A DNA stretch of 64,000 nucleotides from Flaccisagitta enflata (lineage: Eukaryota > Chaetognatha > Sagittoidea > Aphragmophora). Position 1 is the stretch's first letter; every line of letters starts with the position of its first letter. Location: assembly GCA_965153355.1 (NCBI GenBank), contig OZ231126.1, positions 5,952,001-6,016,000 on the forward strand, written 5' to 3'. Below the pieces are notes generated by a model. It searched no databases. It was not told the origin of the DNA and was given only the letters and a program-made list of their open reading frames with translations. The position numbers were made by a program, and so were the translations under genes. Of this stretch, positions 10,884 to 24,600 are shown piece after piece.

Positions 10884-12715
10884 CTTGGATGTCGACAAGC
10901 TGAACGGAAAATAGGACATCCTGTCATCATCAGTACGTGTCCATCGATTATGTCGTTTTGTCGATTTCACCCCAAATGAGTGAGCGAAAGGGTCAACAGA
11001 CCGACTCAGCCCGGTTTCAAAGCGACATCGAAGCATGGATAACCACGTCCTAACTTTTGTACATCCCGCATGGACAAAGGAAAATCATATGACTGAATCT
11101 TAACTAACGTTTCTATAACGAAGAGCGCTAGTGGTGGTTGACAGTTACCTGTACTGTAGTCAGCTGTGGTACAAAAACGTCCTCTTTCCTCCCGAGAGGA
11201 CCCCTCAATGGCCTTTTTCAAGAAATTTCCATAACTGGATTTCGCCACCGACACCACAATAACGATTCTATGCGCGGCATCTGAGTTTTTTTCACTCTCT
11301 CATTGAACTCAAATCTAAACATTAAAACGAAATATATCTAACGGGCTAGGAGCAAATACGGCCATAAAGTTGCAGATCAGCAATGAGAGAGCTGCACGGA
11401 TGAACACGGAGATCGAACTCTGATTAGATACTATCCAAATAGTGGGACTTCTCAAACCGCCTAATATCATTTTCAAAATTTCAACAAGCTTTTGTCATTG
11501 CGATCTGGTTGCATTGTGTTCATAGTTTTTCCACGACATTTCAAAGACGCATCTCAAACGATTGCCATACCCTTGTCCAACGCCATTGTTTCTCAACAAC
11601 ATTCAAAACTTAAAATCTACAAATTGGGAGAGAAATGCAAATAAAGGGAGTGGATTATTGTGTGAATCAGTTTATTGTAATTCTGGAGACTGCGACAAAT
11701 TATTGCAGAGCTCTAAGATATGGAAGAACGGATGATTGCATCTGGATGGAATCATTGCATTATTGAGGGAGAATAAATGGCCCAAAGTGAGTGAATCTGC
11801 AAATCAATCAATCAATCAATCAGTCAATCATCAGTGAATAAAGGAAAATGTAGGCACAAAAGTGAAAATGTAGACCTGGATTTCAATCACTCGCAAAACA
11901 AAATTAAACCGGTTATGTTTAGCAAATAAGGCTTTCTAATGGTCGTGCAGGGCGGATAAGGCGCAAACACCAGGAAATGCATTTGTGACGGCGTTTAAGG
12001 TATGTGTCCACGGTCCGTTTTTTAATGAATCAAACAATTCATGGTAAATTGCTAATGTCATCTGTGCTCATAGCATTCACGCCAGTAAAGGAAAGAACTT
12101 TGCGCCTATTGAAGGTAGATTTCAAAACGATTGATTTACATTTTCTTTACGTCACTGTCATCTTGCAACTACTATCGTGTAAGGCGTGGCTGGTTAAAAA
12201 AAATAATTCGCATCCACAAAAGTGGGACTTATCACAGACAAGGAAACCACTATAGGCTAAAAGCGCAATTTAAAATCAGGAGGAGGAAGCATGAAAAGTT
12301 GCCCGTAACAGATCTACCACTGCTATAAATGATGTTCGAGTGAAGTTTGAACAAGATAAGAATCACAGTATCGTCGGGGTTCGCAACAGGGCATTTACGA
12401 AAGATTGGGAAATGTGGGGGAAGGTGGGGGAAAGGGATAATGCGTTTCAACTAAAAAGATTAATACACTCTTGTTGACGCTTGTTGTAAACAAACTGAAA
12501 TACAGGTGATGTTCTCAAACAAGTAACGTGAGAAATGGTTGATAGCAATGAACGCGAGTGCGCGATCAGTCTGTATGAATTCCATTTACTACCATCGATA
12601 ATATAACGACAGTCCGTAGTTTACGCCTCTCATGAGGTTTGACAGGGTTCAAGGCCAAACCAACGCAAAACGATGAACGATGATCTAATTTCAAATCTTC
12701 GCCCTTTCACAGTCT
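10884..12715. other. intergenic region between DENND2 and SMG5
   Basis: About 1.8 kb separates the DENND2-like stop codon (12716-12718) from the SMG5 start. It should hold the SMG5 5' UTR/promoter and the DENND2 3' UTR. Short (ATCA)n runs occur near 11800. No open frame here resembles a known protein, and I cannot place a core promoter or polyadenylation signal with confidence. Confidence 0.6.
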
Positions 12716-15102
12716 TCATTTAAGCATTTGCTTGAACATTTGCCCAAAGTTTTTGACTTTGAGTCTCAATTGCGCTCCGGCTTGTTTACTGTAGGCCGTA
12801 AAGTCATCTTGATACTCGAAGATTTTCCTTTCAAAGTCTCCGCGTCGAGATTGACCGAGTTCCAACCTGCCCGCGATGAACAACTCGAACATCTGAGTCT
12901 CGGAGAACCTGGTGGGGGGGGGAGGGGGAGGAGGGTGGAGGAAGAGGAGAGTTTAATTAAGTTCCAGAGATACCTAAGATCCAAACAGAGAGATCGGGCG
13001 AGTCTGTCAACAAATTACTGAACGGAAATAGTATAATTTGATAGTGTATCCATGGAAATAATAGTAAGGCATATTAGTAAGGTGTCAAGTGTGTCAAGTA
13101 GTCAAGAGTGTCGTAAAGCATAAAGTGAAAGAAGATCGGAGTACATACCAGCTGAGAAACATCTTCAACGACTCTGAAAAGGTGGCTTTGCAGAAGTCGA
13201 TCTTGTTAAAGGTTTTGACGTTGAAAGCTTTCCTGACATTGTTATTGTTGTTGTTGTTGTTGTTATTGTTTTTTGAGCCGTCGTTGACATATTCGAGATA
13301 ATGACCACACGTAGAGACGAAGAAGCACAGAAATGTCTCCAACAGAAGATCGCAGTAACTCAACCCGGAAGAAGGAGATGACGACTCCGGAGCACGTCCA
13401 CTCTCTTCGTAGCAATACTGGGAGTGAAGAGGAGGAGGAAGAGGAAAGAAAAGGAAGAAAAGGTGGAAAAGGAAGAAGAGGAAAAGTAAGAAGAGGAAAA
13501 GGAAGAAAAGGAGGAAAGAGGAAGAGGAAGAAGAGGAAAAGGAAGATAGGAGGATCGAGGATAAGGAAAGACGAAGGACGAAAAGGAGGAAGGTGGTTAA
13601 CATTGAGAAAAGTATGAGAGAGCGAGTCATACACCAAAGTGAAGGGGAAAGGGAGGAAGGGAGCATGGGAGCATGGGAGTGAGGAGAAACAGAAACGAAG
13701 GAAATAAACAAGTGAGAAATGAAAGGGAAAGAAAAAAGAGAAGAGAGGGAAGGGAATAAACAAGTGAGAAATGAAAGGGAAAGAAGAAAGAGAGAAGAGA
13801 GGGAAGGGAATAAACAAGTGAGAAATGAAAGGGAAAGAAGGATGAGAGGGAAGGGATTAAACAAGTGAGCAATGGAAAGGAAAGAAGAAAGAGAGGAGAG
13901 AAGGAAGGTAATAAACCAGTGAAAAATGAAAGGGAAAGAATAAAGAGAGGAGAGAGGGAAGGGAATAAACAAGTGAGAAACGAAATGGAAAGAAGAAAGA
14001 GGAGAGAATGAAAGGAATAAACAAAGGAGAAATAATGGGGACAGAAGAGAGTAGAGAGGGCAAACATATCGCTCACCTGCAATCCCCTCAGTAAAGATCG
14101 GTGTAATTTTGGAGGGAGAATAGTAGCTTCATCACCCATCTCTCGAATGATTCGTCCTTCGTCCAAATTGACAATTAATACATCATCCAACTCGAGCGAG
14201 CTCAATGATTCCAGCGCAGATTCCTTTAAAAATGAATGCCAGTGAGCATCTAGAATTGTTTTTCTTAAAATCGTTTGTACGCAATTCAGTGAGCAACCGG
14301 TCGGCCGTTCCGCCAAGTCAGAGAGCTAAGTCGGTCACGGAGCGCTTTTGTCAATTCGATTGACCGTAAATGCCCCTACCCCCCCCCCCGCCCACGACAA
14401 AGCAGACAAAGGTCGCCATGTGTCCGCCGTCCGGTCATGTCTATGCTATTCCCTATCGTGGATCATCGCAGTTAACAAAGATGCCTTTACGCCTACCTGA
14501 ACGCCGACGATGTAAGGAAACGGGGTGGAGCAAATTTCGAGGAGATGAGATGGCAGAATCGGGATGAGAGTATGCTCCCAATTGAAGGGATACAAAAGCG
14601 CCACCAACGCCAAAATACAACGGGATAACTCTGCATTGAAGACATAATGCATTAAATGGAGAGTGGAGTCACTCATGTCCTATATTCTTAAATATTGGGA
14701 AACCGGAAGGAAATTCCAACTCTTTTTCGTGATTGTGATTTAGGTATTTGTTACCATGTACCAGTGAGTTGTCGAGAAACGAGGATGACAGATCTTTCTA
14801 AGAGAATGGTGGAGAAAAGGACGATGACGTTGTCGGGTCCCAGCATCTCCAACAAGATGCTCACGTCCACGCTCTCCATCGCACGATCACGCGGCTTCTG
14901 AACCTGAAATGACAAGATACAAACGTTAAACTTGTTTGAGTAAATTAGTGGCAATGGATATAAACAACAACAACGACAACACAAATTCAGCGACAACAAC
15001 AAATACAGCAGCAACAGCAACAAATGCAGCAGCAACAAATGCAGCAGCAACAACAAATGCAGCAGCAGCAGCAACAACAAATGCAGCAGCAGCAACCACA
15101 AC

Positions 15103-15136
<34 letters not shown>

Positions 15137-17353
15137 ACAACAACCAACCATCGCTTGGGTGACTGACCTCCAAATTGTCGAACTTGTCAGGGAGCGGAGT
15201 TTCGATGGCGGTCGGTTTCCCGATTTGCGTAGGCAGACTCGTATGGAAGGCGCTTTTGAGGAAATCCCAAGCAGCCTCTTCAGACTCTTCCACGTAATGC
15301 TCCAACTCGGTCAGGATCCGATCGTAAAGACCAAACGCGAAGACAGAACTTACTAAGCAGTACACCACAGGCTTAGTCGGACCTGCGAAAAAAATGGGAT
15401 CGTAAAGACCAAACGCGAACACAGAACTTACTAAGCAGTACACCACCGGCTTAGTCGGACCTGCAAAACGAAATGGGATCGTAAAGACCAAACGCGAAGA
15501 CAGAACTTACTAAGCAGTACACCACCGGCTTAGTCGGACCTGCAAAACGAAATGGGATCGTAAAGACCAAACGCAAAGACAGAACTTACTAAGCAATACA
15601 CCACAGGCTTAGTCGGACCTGAAGGAAGAAGCGGGATGAAGCAAGTTTTAATGTCGGTATAAGCGTGAGAAATGTCACGGCTGGTTACCGATTGGTGCTC
15701 AAATAAGATAGCGGTTCATCTATTTTATCCATCCTTCCCTCCTTAATCCCCTAGCCGGCCTAACCTTTCGAAGGTGGCAGAAAACGTCGACAATATCCAT
15801 ATTGACGAGTGGAATCTTCGCTGGTGAGGACGAACAAGTACGTGTCGCAATCCGCGTCCCAGATGGGCTGATAACCGGTAGTCTCGGGGAAACAAAACTG
15901 ACTGATAGTCACCAAGTCAGCGCCTGTCTCCTCGGGGAACCTGATGAGAGTGACAATTGAACTTAAGGTGACAAATCTGACTCAACATGGCCCGTTACCT
16001 CATATCTGGAAGTCCAGGTATTGGTGCCGTGGTAGATATTGACCTCAGATCCTAAATCTGAGTCCTTGTGAATTTTCCTATTTCTCTTTCATATGCGGCC
16101 GGTCCGAAGGTAGTAAAGGCATGGGCTCTAGCTTGAACTAATCTGCTTGAATTTGGTCCTGAAAGATACCTTGGAGTATGCACATAACTCTGTTCATCTC
16201 ATTGACCAAAATTTTGAATTTCTTAGGGGCCCCTAGAGGCCCCCAAAAAAGCCCTTAATAAGAATATTTTTTTGAAAAAAAAAGTGTGGTTCAATCGATA
16301 AGAAATTGCTTGATTCGCCTAGATCCAAAATCTTGTAATTTCACTTTTTTAAAAAAAACTTAGAAAATTTTTGTGTCGGCCATATTTTAAAGGAAAGTTT
16401 AAAAATTCTTTTGGAATTTTTTCAGCTTGATATGGTTCAAACAAATGTTCATAACTTCTATAGTATTTGAGCCAGAACCTTGAAATTTGAAACGTGCAAT
16501 ATTGAAAGCATTGAGCAGGTCCATGCAAAAGATTGAGCTACTGACTGACCTATGAAAATTTTTGAGTCAAAGTCTAGCCGTGGCTTAAAGTTTACTGGAA
16601 GATTGTTCATAATTCATAGCTTAGGTTCTCAAAAACTTCTTATATCGCACGGCTCTTGACAGTCCTGATACAGGCTCTCCAGCATCAAGTCAAGACAAGG
16701 TCGTTAAATGTAAAATTAAGAATAGGCCTATACACTCTTTATTTTGAGTAAGGACAAAGTTTATAAGGCTGACAAAGTTTATAAGGCTGAGATTCTGCCA
16801 AAAATTAAGGACATTTTAAGGACAAGGCTCAGCCTCAGATAAGACCTCAGCAAAAATTTTCTCTCAAGCGAGATTCTCAACTTTGGCCTCGGAAAAAATT
16901 TTCTCTCAAGCGGAATGGTCAAGCTCTTTTGTTTTAGTTGCATGACTTTATTTACCCAAGAGAATCAGTTCTATTTTATTTTTTATTTCATTAAGTTAGG
17001 TATAGTAACATTTGACAATAGTTAGATACTTGCCTTGCAAAGAAAAAATTAAGGACATTTTAAGAACATTTCAGCCTCAAATTTTTGATAATTTAAGGAC
17101 ATCCGAGGCTCAAAATAAACTTACTGGTCCTTAAAAAAAATAAAGAGTGTATAAGCGCCAACACTTCATCATGCATATATCACCGGAATAGCGGAAAGAC
17201 GATGGAGTAACTTACTTTTGCGCGATGTAGGGTTTGAGCGTTTGCCTCTCTCTTTCATCGTCGATGTCGCGACGAATCGTGCCTTTGACTCCAATCTTTA
17301 CCAAAAGCACGAAATTGAAAAGGCTTTCGGTCTTTTTCCGCGACAGATTCCTC
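12716..17353 (-). CDS. DENND2: DENN module (uDENN, cDENN, dDENN) of the DENND2-like protein
   Basis: uDENN comes from 17216-17353 and 15765-15940 (LFNFVLLVKIGVKG, then QFCFPETTGYQPIW). cDENN comes from 15168-15382, 14762-14903, 14497-14630 and 14077-14223 (YCLVSSVFAFGLYDRIL; NVIVLFSTILLERSVILV; YPFNWEHTLIPILP; VLIVNLDEGRIIREMGDEAT). dDENN comes from 13149-13417 and 12716-12908 (LLETFLCFFVSTCGHYLEYV; SETQMFELFIAGRLE). The dDENN exon carries an 11-residue Asn run from a (GTT)n microsatellite inside an otherwise conserved domain. The stop is TGA at 12716-12718. Confidence 0.92.
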
Positions 17354-20300
17354 CTGATAACCAAAGTGGATCGCGATGTAACAAGTAAGAAAGATAAGAT
17401 ATTTTGCTGTGTATGTTTTTAATGGTGACATAACTCACCGAATGTTTTTCTTAATTTCAAATACAAGAAGTTGAAGTAGACAGCAAAAATCATAATTCGG
17501 TTTATGTGATCAGGTGAGATATGAAACCATTACGATTAAGGCAAAAGGGAAACAACAAAAGCAAAAAGGTGACCAATCACTCCAAAAAGTGAAGGAAATG
17601 TCACAGGGGGATGAAAGAATGGTTCTCAATATGGGAGAAAGTTAGATGCACATTATCAGATGCAAGCACTGGTTCAAAGGACAAGGTCAGTAATAACGCT
17701 GGTAGTTAATACTAGTAGACAGTCATGAGCAAATATTGAATTGCATCCGAGGAAGTTGAGTGGGAGATGGGAAGTTTGCATTTCTTCTCCACAAAACACC
17801 ACCAAGAAAATTGGCAAACGTTGTCATGTACTTTTTCTTGTGCAACTCGAAATATCTGGTTATCTAAACTAACGGTATTGAAACAGTGAGTAACGATCAA
17901 AAAATACCTCTCAGTACAACTGAATGCAGAAAGATCTCATATACAGATTTTGTATACAGTGCCATAATTCAGTCCAACGCCTATCTGCAGTCAACTGCAT
18001 GAGTTGCGATCTTTTTTTTTCACCGTTTTGATAATTTTAATGAAAGACATAATTCTAAAAACAAATCGAATGGGTTAAAAAAGTGTTACGACAAAGTCTG
18101 GTAAAACCACAACTGATAATTCCCCCAACCTTGGCCTCGCGTCAACATCGTGGAATTCGAAACTTGGGAATAAACAAAAATGCCAATAAAGAATAAAATG
18201 GAAATGATGGACAGAGAAGGAAATGTCATTTTGGCTCACACTACCTCATCACTTGAACATTCTCAAGTCTTGCCTGTAAACTTCCGATTCTTCGCAAGAT
18301 CTTGGAATATATATGTACAGTATGTTTATTCTCAAATGAAACAAAAGATGACGGCATAAATCCAAAACTAATAAAGGTAATCAAATTCTGCAAAAAGTAC
18401 ATGAAAGAGTATGTTCTGGCATTTATTTGTGCAAAATCTTAGCCTTTGGGTTCAAATAGTTTAGCTTCAACATGCGTTTGAAGAAAAAAACATGAATTGT
18501 TATTTGTTACTTTTTCCCACTGGAGACAAAGGATGAAATTTTCCACTTTATTCATTTTATCAACAAAAATGGTAATTGTTCATCTCAACAGGCAATGTAT
18601 GTGGTATTTGTGATAGCAGATAAGATTTTTCCTGCTAACTGGTTCAATTTAACTAAAAAATCTCAAAAAGCAATATTTTATGGATTGAAAATAGAAGAAA
18701 ATTTAGTATTTTGCTTTAGATGCGGACTGAAGCTAGACTAATTGAGATCTAAGGCTAAGATTTGGCACAAACAATTGCCAGAACATACTCTTTCAGAAAC
18801 TTTTTTCGGAATTTGATTATCTCAATTCATTTTGGATTTATGCCGTCATCTTTCGTTTCATTTGAGAATAAACATACTGTAATGTACATCGTTATCACAA
18901 TCTGCTTTCTTCGCGCATCACACGTAATTTACACGTACACAGTCAGACAAATACAATCAAACAATCCTTATCTAAGCTCGTTACCTTCTGCATTCAACGG
19001 TTTTGTCGCGGAGATCTTTCTTAGAATTGACGTAGCGTAATTTCCTCTCGTGATTTCGTTTGTAAGTTTCCTCCTCATCACTCGTCTGGCTCGATGACCC
19101 GTCTGTCAAAGTAGCAACTATTTACTTATTCGAAGAATCAGTAGTGAATTATTTCGTGTCAGTTTCTAGCTTTTATCGAACCACACCATTTTTTTATGTG
19201 AAACCAATTTTAAGAGCCATGATTGTTAGCTCTGGAAAGATGAATAGTGTCGTTGTCGTCTCGCTTAAGCACTGTTAATTAAAATTCCCACCCTTATCTC
19301 CTTCTTCTTCTCCGGTTCCCATCGATCCACACTGACCCACTTCAATCCTACGCCCTAGCTCTTTTAATCTCCCAGTCTTTCATTTTATCCGATCTCGCTC
19401 TGCCTCATCGCACCCATTCTCTGAAATTTCTCCGATCCTTTCCGATCCCGTTCTCCCATTCTCTGATCCTTTCCGAGTTCCGACCTCCCACACGTTTTCC
19501 CTCACCTGGCATGGGAGGTTTGGGGCTGAATCCCAGTTCCGAATCGAGCGGTTTGACGTTTTCGGTCACTTTAAAGAATCCTTGTCTGATTTTGGCTAAT
19601 TGCATTTGGTCTTTGGAGAGGGAAGCTTCTTCGGCGGCGAGAAGGGTCACTCCCGGACTCCAACCCTGACTCTCCTTCCTTTGAGGAGGCACGGGGGATG
19701 ATGTACCAGTGGGGCCTAAGGAGTGGGAAAGGAGATATATTAAAATAAGGCGGAGGATAACGAGGAGGAAGGAAGACGGAGGAAGAAGACTGAATGAGCA
19801 GAAAATGGAAGAGGGGGGAGAAAGATGGAAAAAGAAGAGCGAGAGGAGCAAGAAGTGGAAGAGGAAGAAGAAGAAAGGGGACGGAAGAAGACAGCGGAAG
19901 AAAGGAGACGGAAGAAGGCAGAAGAAACAGAGGGAAGCAACATTAAAACATGTGATGAAGTTGATTTGAACGCGTAATTAATTCTTTTGCGTGTCTAAAA
20001 AGTGCAACATTGCCACACCTGGCTTGTTGCCGACGGTTCCATTGGACATCGGAGACGAGGACGTTTTGGCGAGTTGCGATCGATTTCCGTTGGGAACTCG
20101 GAGCAAATCCTCGGAAGATGCGGCTTCCGTGTTGGCGCGGGACTTGGGCACGGAAGACTGGAGGAGGAAGAGAAAGATTAAGATGAAGACAAAGGCTTGG
20201 AGAGGGCGGATTATTGGAGTATAAGAATAATTTTTTTGACTAATTTAATAATTTTTTAACTAATCGACGTACTCTTGTCTTGGGTGGGATCGAAAATGAG

Positions 20301-21638
20301 GAGAGGAAGAGGGAGAACAAGGCCAGGTAGTCACGCCGGATGGATCATAAAACCAACGATGCAACGGACAGATACAACATGAAATAAGTGCGACAGCGCA
20401 CTAAGTCTGCCGCACTTAGATAGACAGATGACGAAAACAAAGAAATGCCTGATGAGCCTTCAAAGTTCAAACTAAATCGCACCTTTTCACATATGGAGGG
20501 TTCGGAGGAACTTCTGACTCTCGCATCCGGAAGCAGATGAAAAACCGAAGACGCTGGAGTAGGATTCGCATCTTGAGGATTCGCATCTTGAGGATTCGCA
20601 TCAGCGGATGATCTTCGCGCATGATCGTCAACATCATCATCATCATCATCATCCTTAGAGAGGAACCCGATGGCGTAAGGCGGAATTTCAGTGACGTCTT
20701 TTTCTTCGACGCGACGCCCCCGAGAGAAATTGTCTGGCGTAGCGTACTGCGTCGTTGGCGTAGCTAATGGCGTGGTTGTTGCTGTCGGCGTCCCCGGCGT
20801 TGTCAGTGCCGTAATACCGGTAATTCCCGAGGCGGTGATGCCGACTGATACGGCTGATGCTCTAACTGCGTTGTTGTTGTTGTTGTTGTTGTTGTGCGGT
20901 GGAATGGCAGGTGACGGACCGCGGAACTGAAATCCGACGTGTCTCTGCGACGCCGTCGTCGTCGTCGTGGATGTTGATGCTGATCTTTCGACGGCAACAC
21001 CAGGTCCCATGTCAGAATCCTCATCCCTCGATAGCGTCGTCGTCAACCCGTTTCGCTCCTCCGTCGATCGTCTATTCGAAGAGGAAGAAGAAGAAGAAGA
21101 TGCTGTGGAATTGACAGCGAGACGTAATTCGTCTTTGCTGTCTTGAAACTGCCTTCGCGTGAAATGAAGCAGTCGATCGTAAGAAGAGTCGTCGTCGCCC
21201 AACGCCTCCGCGCCAACCTCGTAATCATCGTCGGCTCCGTTGTTGTCATAGACATTATTGGCGATGTTGTCCTTATTGTCTACGTTGTCATTATCGCCAC
21301 CAGCATTATTGTCGTTGCCATGACAACGTGTCTGGGTGAAAGGTGGTTGCGAGTAATAAGGCGAGTCTGACGCTGATTTGCATTTCGCTTCAAATTGTTT
21401 GACTAGATTGGGATCGAGTTGAACGTAATCTCGACGTGACGAAGAAGAGAATTGCGCGACATTCTCGTAATCGTCATTGCCATTGTCATTATTAATGTCA
21501 AAATTGGCGTTTTCATCGACGTCGTTGTCATTGTCGTTGGTTCTGTCATGATCGCACTTTGTCGACGTCGAAGGAAGGAGAGGGGACGCGCTTTTGGAAA
21601 TGGGACTTCTGGTGGATTCCGTGTATTTTGCTCTTGTT

Positions 21639-21673
<35 letters not shown>

Positions 21674-24600
21674 TTTACGCGATCCATGCAGAAAAGAATT
21701 TCTTCGATGAGCCGCAATTTCCGCCGTTTCCGCAGCCCCGAACGAAGGCTTCGACGATGGTGATGCAGTGGACGAGGGTTTCGACGACGATGATGCAGTT
21801 GACGACGACGATGAAACGAGTCTTGAAGGCTTGGCTCTGGAGGAAGCTGGATCGGGGACTACCAGAATGAATCCATCTTCGTCGATTTCCACCGGCGTTT
21901 CGACTCTTAATGAAACGTCTTCTGACTTGATCGGCGCATCTTCTTCCCTCAGTGGCGCCAAACTGGACAAAGCCGGGAACATCGACGCCGGTCGAGGGGA
22001 CGACTTCTCTCTGGGTGGAATATCAAGGAGAACCATGCAGTCAGTTGTACGACTTGAGAGCCGGCAAACAAATGAGAATAAGAAATTAGAATCCAATGTG
22101 TCTGAAATCATAAGGTCAGACATTCATAAAATCTTTGTCATTTGTACAACAAGATGGCGAAAAAAAATAAGTTAAGAATCATACATGCAGCTAAAATCCT
22201 TCAGTCATATACATGCGTAGAATGATCGAGGCACTTAAGCAGCTAGCTAACCCGTTTTGACAGTGTAAGAAACTGCTATCTGAAAATCAAAGAATCAAAA
22301 GGACCTGCTGGTTGTCAAAGCATGAAACACTCTTTAAGTTTAAAGTCTATTACCTTTTCCTTAGCACCACGGACTCCACTTCCGTTTTCATGTTCGTTAT
22401 CGTCTTCGTCGTTTGTATTAAATGCTTCTGAGGTGAAGACGGAGAGGAGAGAGTGGAGGTAAGGAAAGGAGAGGAGGGACTTCTAAATGCGGCTTTTTTC
22501 CCGGCTTTTTCGTCGTTCTCTTCGAAAAACGAAATTCGGTTTGAAATTTTTTTCTTGTTGTTGTTGTTGTTGATACCGTTGTTGTTATTGCTAACGTCGT
22601 CGACTGTCTTTTGTTTGGAGTGGTCTTCTCGGTCAACGCGAGAGGTCCTCATTGTCGCAGGCGTATGAAAGACGTTGTCGTCATTGTTGCTGGCCATTTT
22701 GTCGTCATTATTGGTCGCCATTTTATCGTCATTATTGGTCGCCATTTTATCGTCAATGGCGCTGCGCCAATTGGATTCGGAAGACGCTTCAGCGGAAGTA
22801 GAAGAGGCGGAGGCGGACGACCCGGTGGATGTGCCATCGGACAGTAGAAACGACGCCGACGTCCGACCGATTGTCACAGACGCTAATTGACGATTACTGC
22901 TATTGTTATTGCTGTTGTTGTTGCTGATGTTTTCGTTTCTGCCAGGGACTGAGGGTTGGGAGTGAAATGAAAATGAAAGGGGATCAGGGAAGAAGTACAC
23001 TGGCCCGGGGATGTATTTAAGATGTATCATTTTATTCCCCCACTGGCCTCACAAATGCAACTTTGGACACGACAGTAACACATACCACGCAAACAATCAA
23101 AATTCCCCATTCAGAGACTTTTCAAATGATTCTTTTCTTGGAAAAATTCATCAAAATGCACACGCAAACAGGCAAGCTCGCCCCATTTGGAGATTTTACA
23201 ATTCACTATTCTGATTTATGAGTCCTGCACAATGCACATTGCTTGAGGCACTCATTTACCCTTCAATCCCAGTTGCGACGAGCGGGCCAAGGTGGATGAG
23301 GCTATCGGCCGACCGGCAATCCGAGTCGAATTCGGTTTCGATTCCGCGATCCGACTTTCTTCCGTAGACGATGCCGATGACAACGATGATAACGAAGACA
23401 ACCTTAAAGCCACTTCATCATCTACTCTATCACTCTCAATCGTCTTAGTGTTACGAGGTGTCGATAAAACTCGTTGGTTTACAGATTTATCTCCACGATG
23501 AACGATTCGTTTTTCAGCGTTTTTGGTGTCATGGTAATTGCTATCGCAGTCTCTCAGGCAAATCTCAATGTTTTCCTCATTTAAGACTCCGTTTGTCTTT
23601 TCCAATACTGTGGTGATAGATCGCCCTTTGATGATTTCCTTCGACCTCTCCTCCGCCGAAAAAGAAACCGGAAACTGGAATTTCCGCGCGGGAACCGGAG
23701 AATGAAGACCGGAAGTTGTACGCGGATCGGATGCGGATGTTCTATGTGGCGTCGGGAATGCGTCAGCGTCGGTTTCGGCGTCAGTTTCGGCGTCGAGCTT
23801 GGGACTAGAATGACCGTTCAAGGAATTGACATGAACTCGATCTGGACGATTCTGCCGCTGTTGACGCTGATACTGGTTATTTTTCGCAAATGGCGATAAA
23901 TACACATTCGCTTGCTTTTGAAAGGCATGAGGAGAATTTTGTGAACGAAAAGGATTTATCACGGATTGTGTCTCGTCATTTTTACAGTCGTTGTGATTGT
24001 TGTAGCGTTGACAGTTGTTTTTGTTTTCATTGCTATTGTTGTTTTTGTCTTCGTCATTTTCGAAATTAACGCCATCTTGGCCGTTAACGTAACCGTTTTT
24101 CAATCGATGGGAATCAATCAGAGAAACGTCGATTTTGGGCGACGAAGAAACAAATTTCGGAGAGTATTTCGTTTGTGCGGCATTCGTTATTGAGGGATTT
24201 GTTATTGAAAGTTTTGTTATTGCTGAATTCGATGTAGCGGACTTGGTATCTGAGTCGATTCTGTGTTTAGTGGAAACTTCCGTGGATCGAAGTTTGGAGA
24301 AAGGAAGAGGGGAAGAAAAGGCCAAAGGAGAAGGCAAACCCAAAAACGAATGAGGACGGTCAGGCTGAGGAGAACATTAGGAAGAGTAAGAAAATTGGGG
24401 GTTAAACAGTCAGGAGAAAGTGAATGCATAGAAGAGGATGAAGCAGAAGAGGACTGAGAAGTAGAAAAACAACGACAACAAGAAAAATAACAACAATGAA
24501 ACAAGGTACTGACAAAATGAATACAAATAAATGAACAAGAAGAGGAACAAGGCCGGATACACGGCTACCCCAGTCGCGTGCGGGTGGGCAGGGGCTGTAT

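Noticed and set aside
11006-11257. 83-codon minus-strand ORF upstream of SMG5
   Set aside because: No family match, no splice phase that fits SMG5 or DENND2, and length within chance expectation.
13094-14316. Hydrophobic Phe/Ser/Leu-rich minus-strand ORFs suggesting a membrane protein
   Set aside because: Translation of a purine-rich (GGAAAGAA) array in an intron; only the flanking parts in 13149-13417 and 14077-14223 are real exons.
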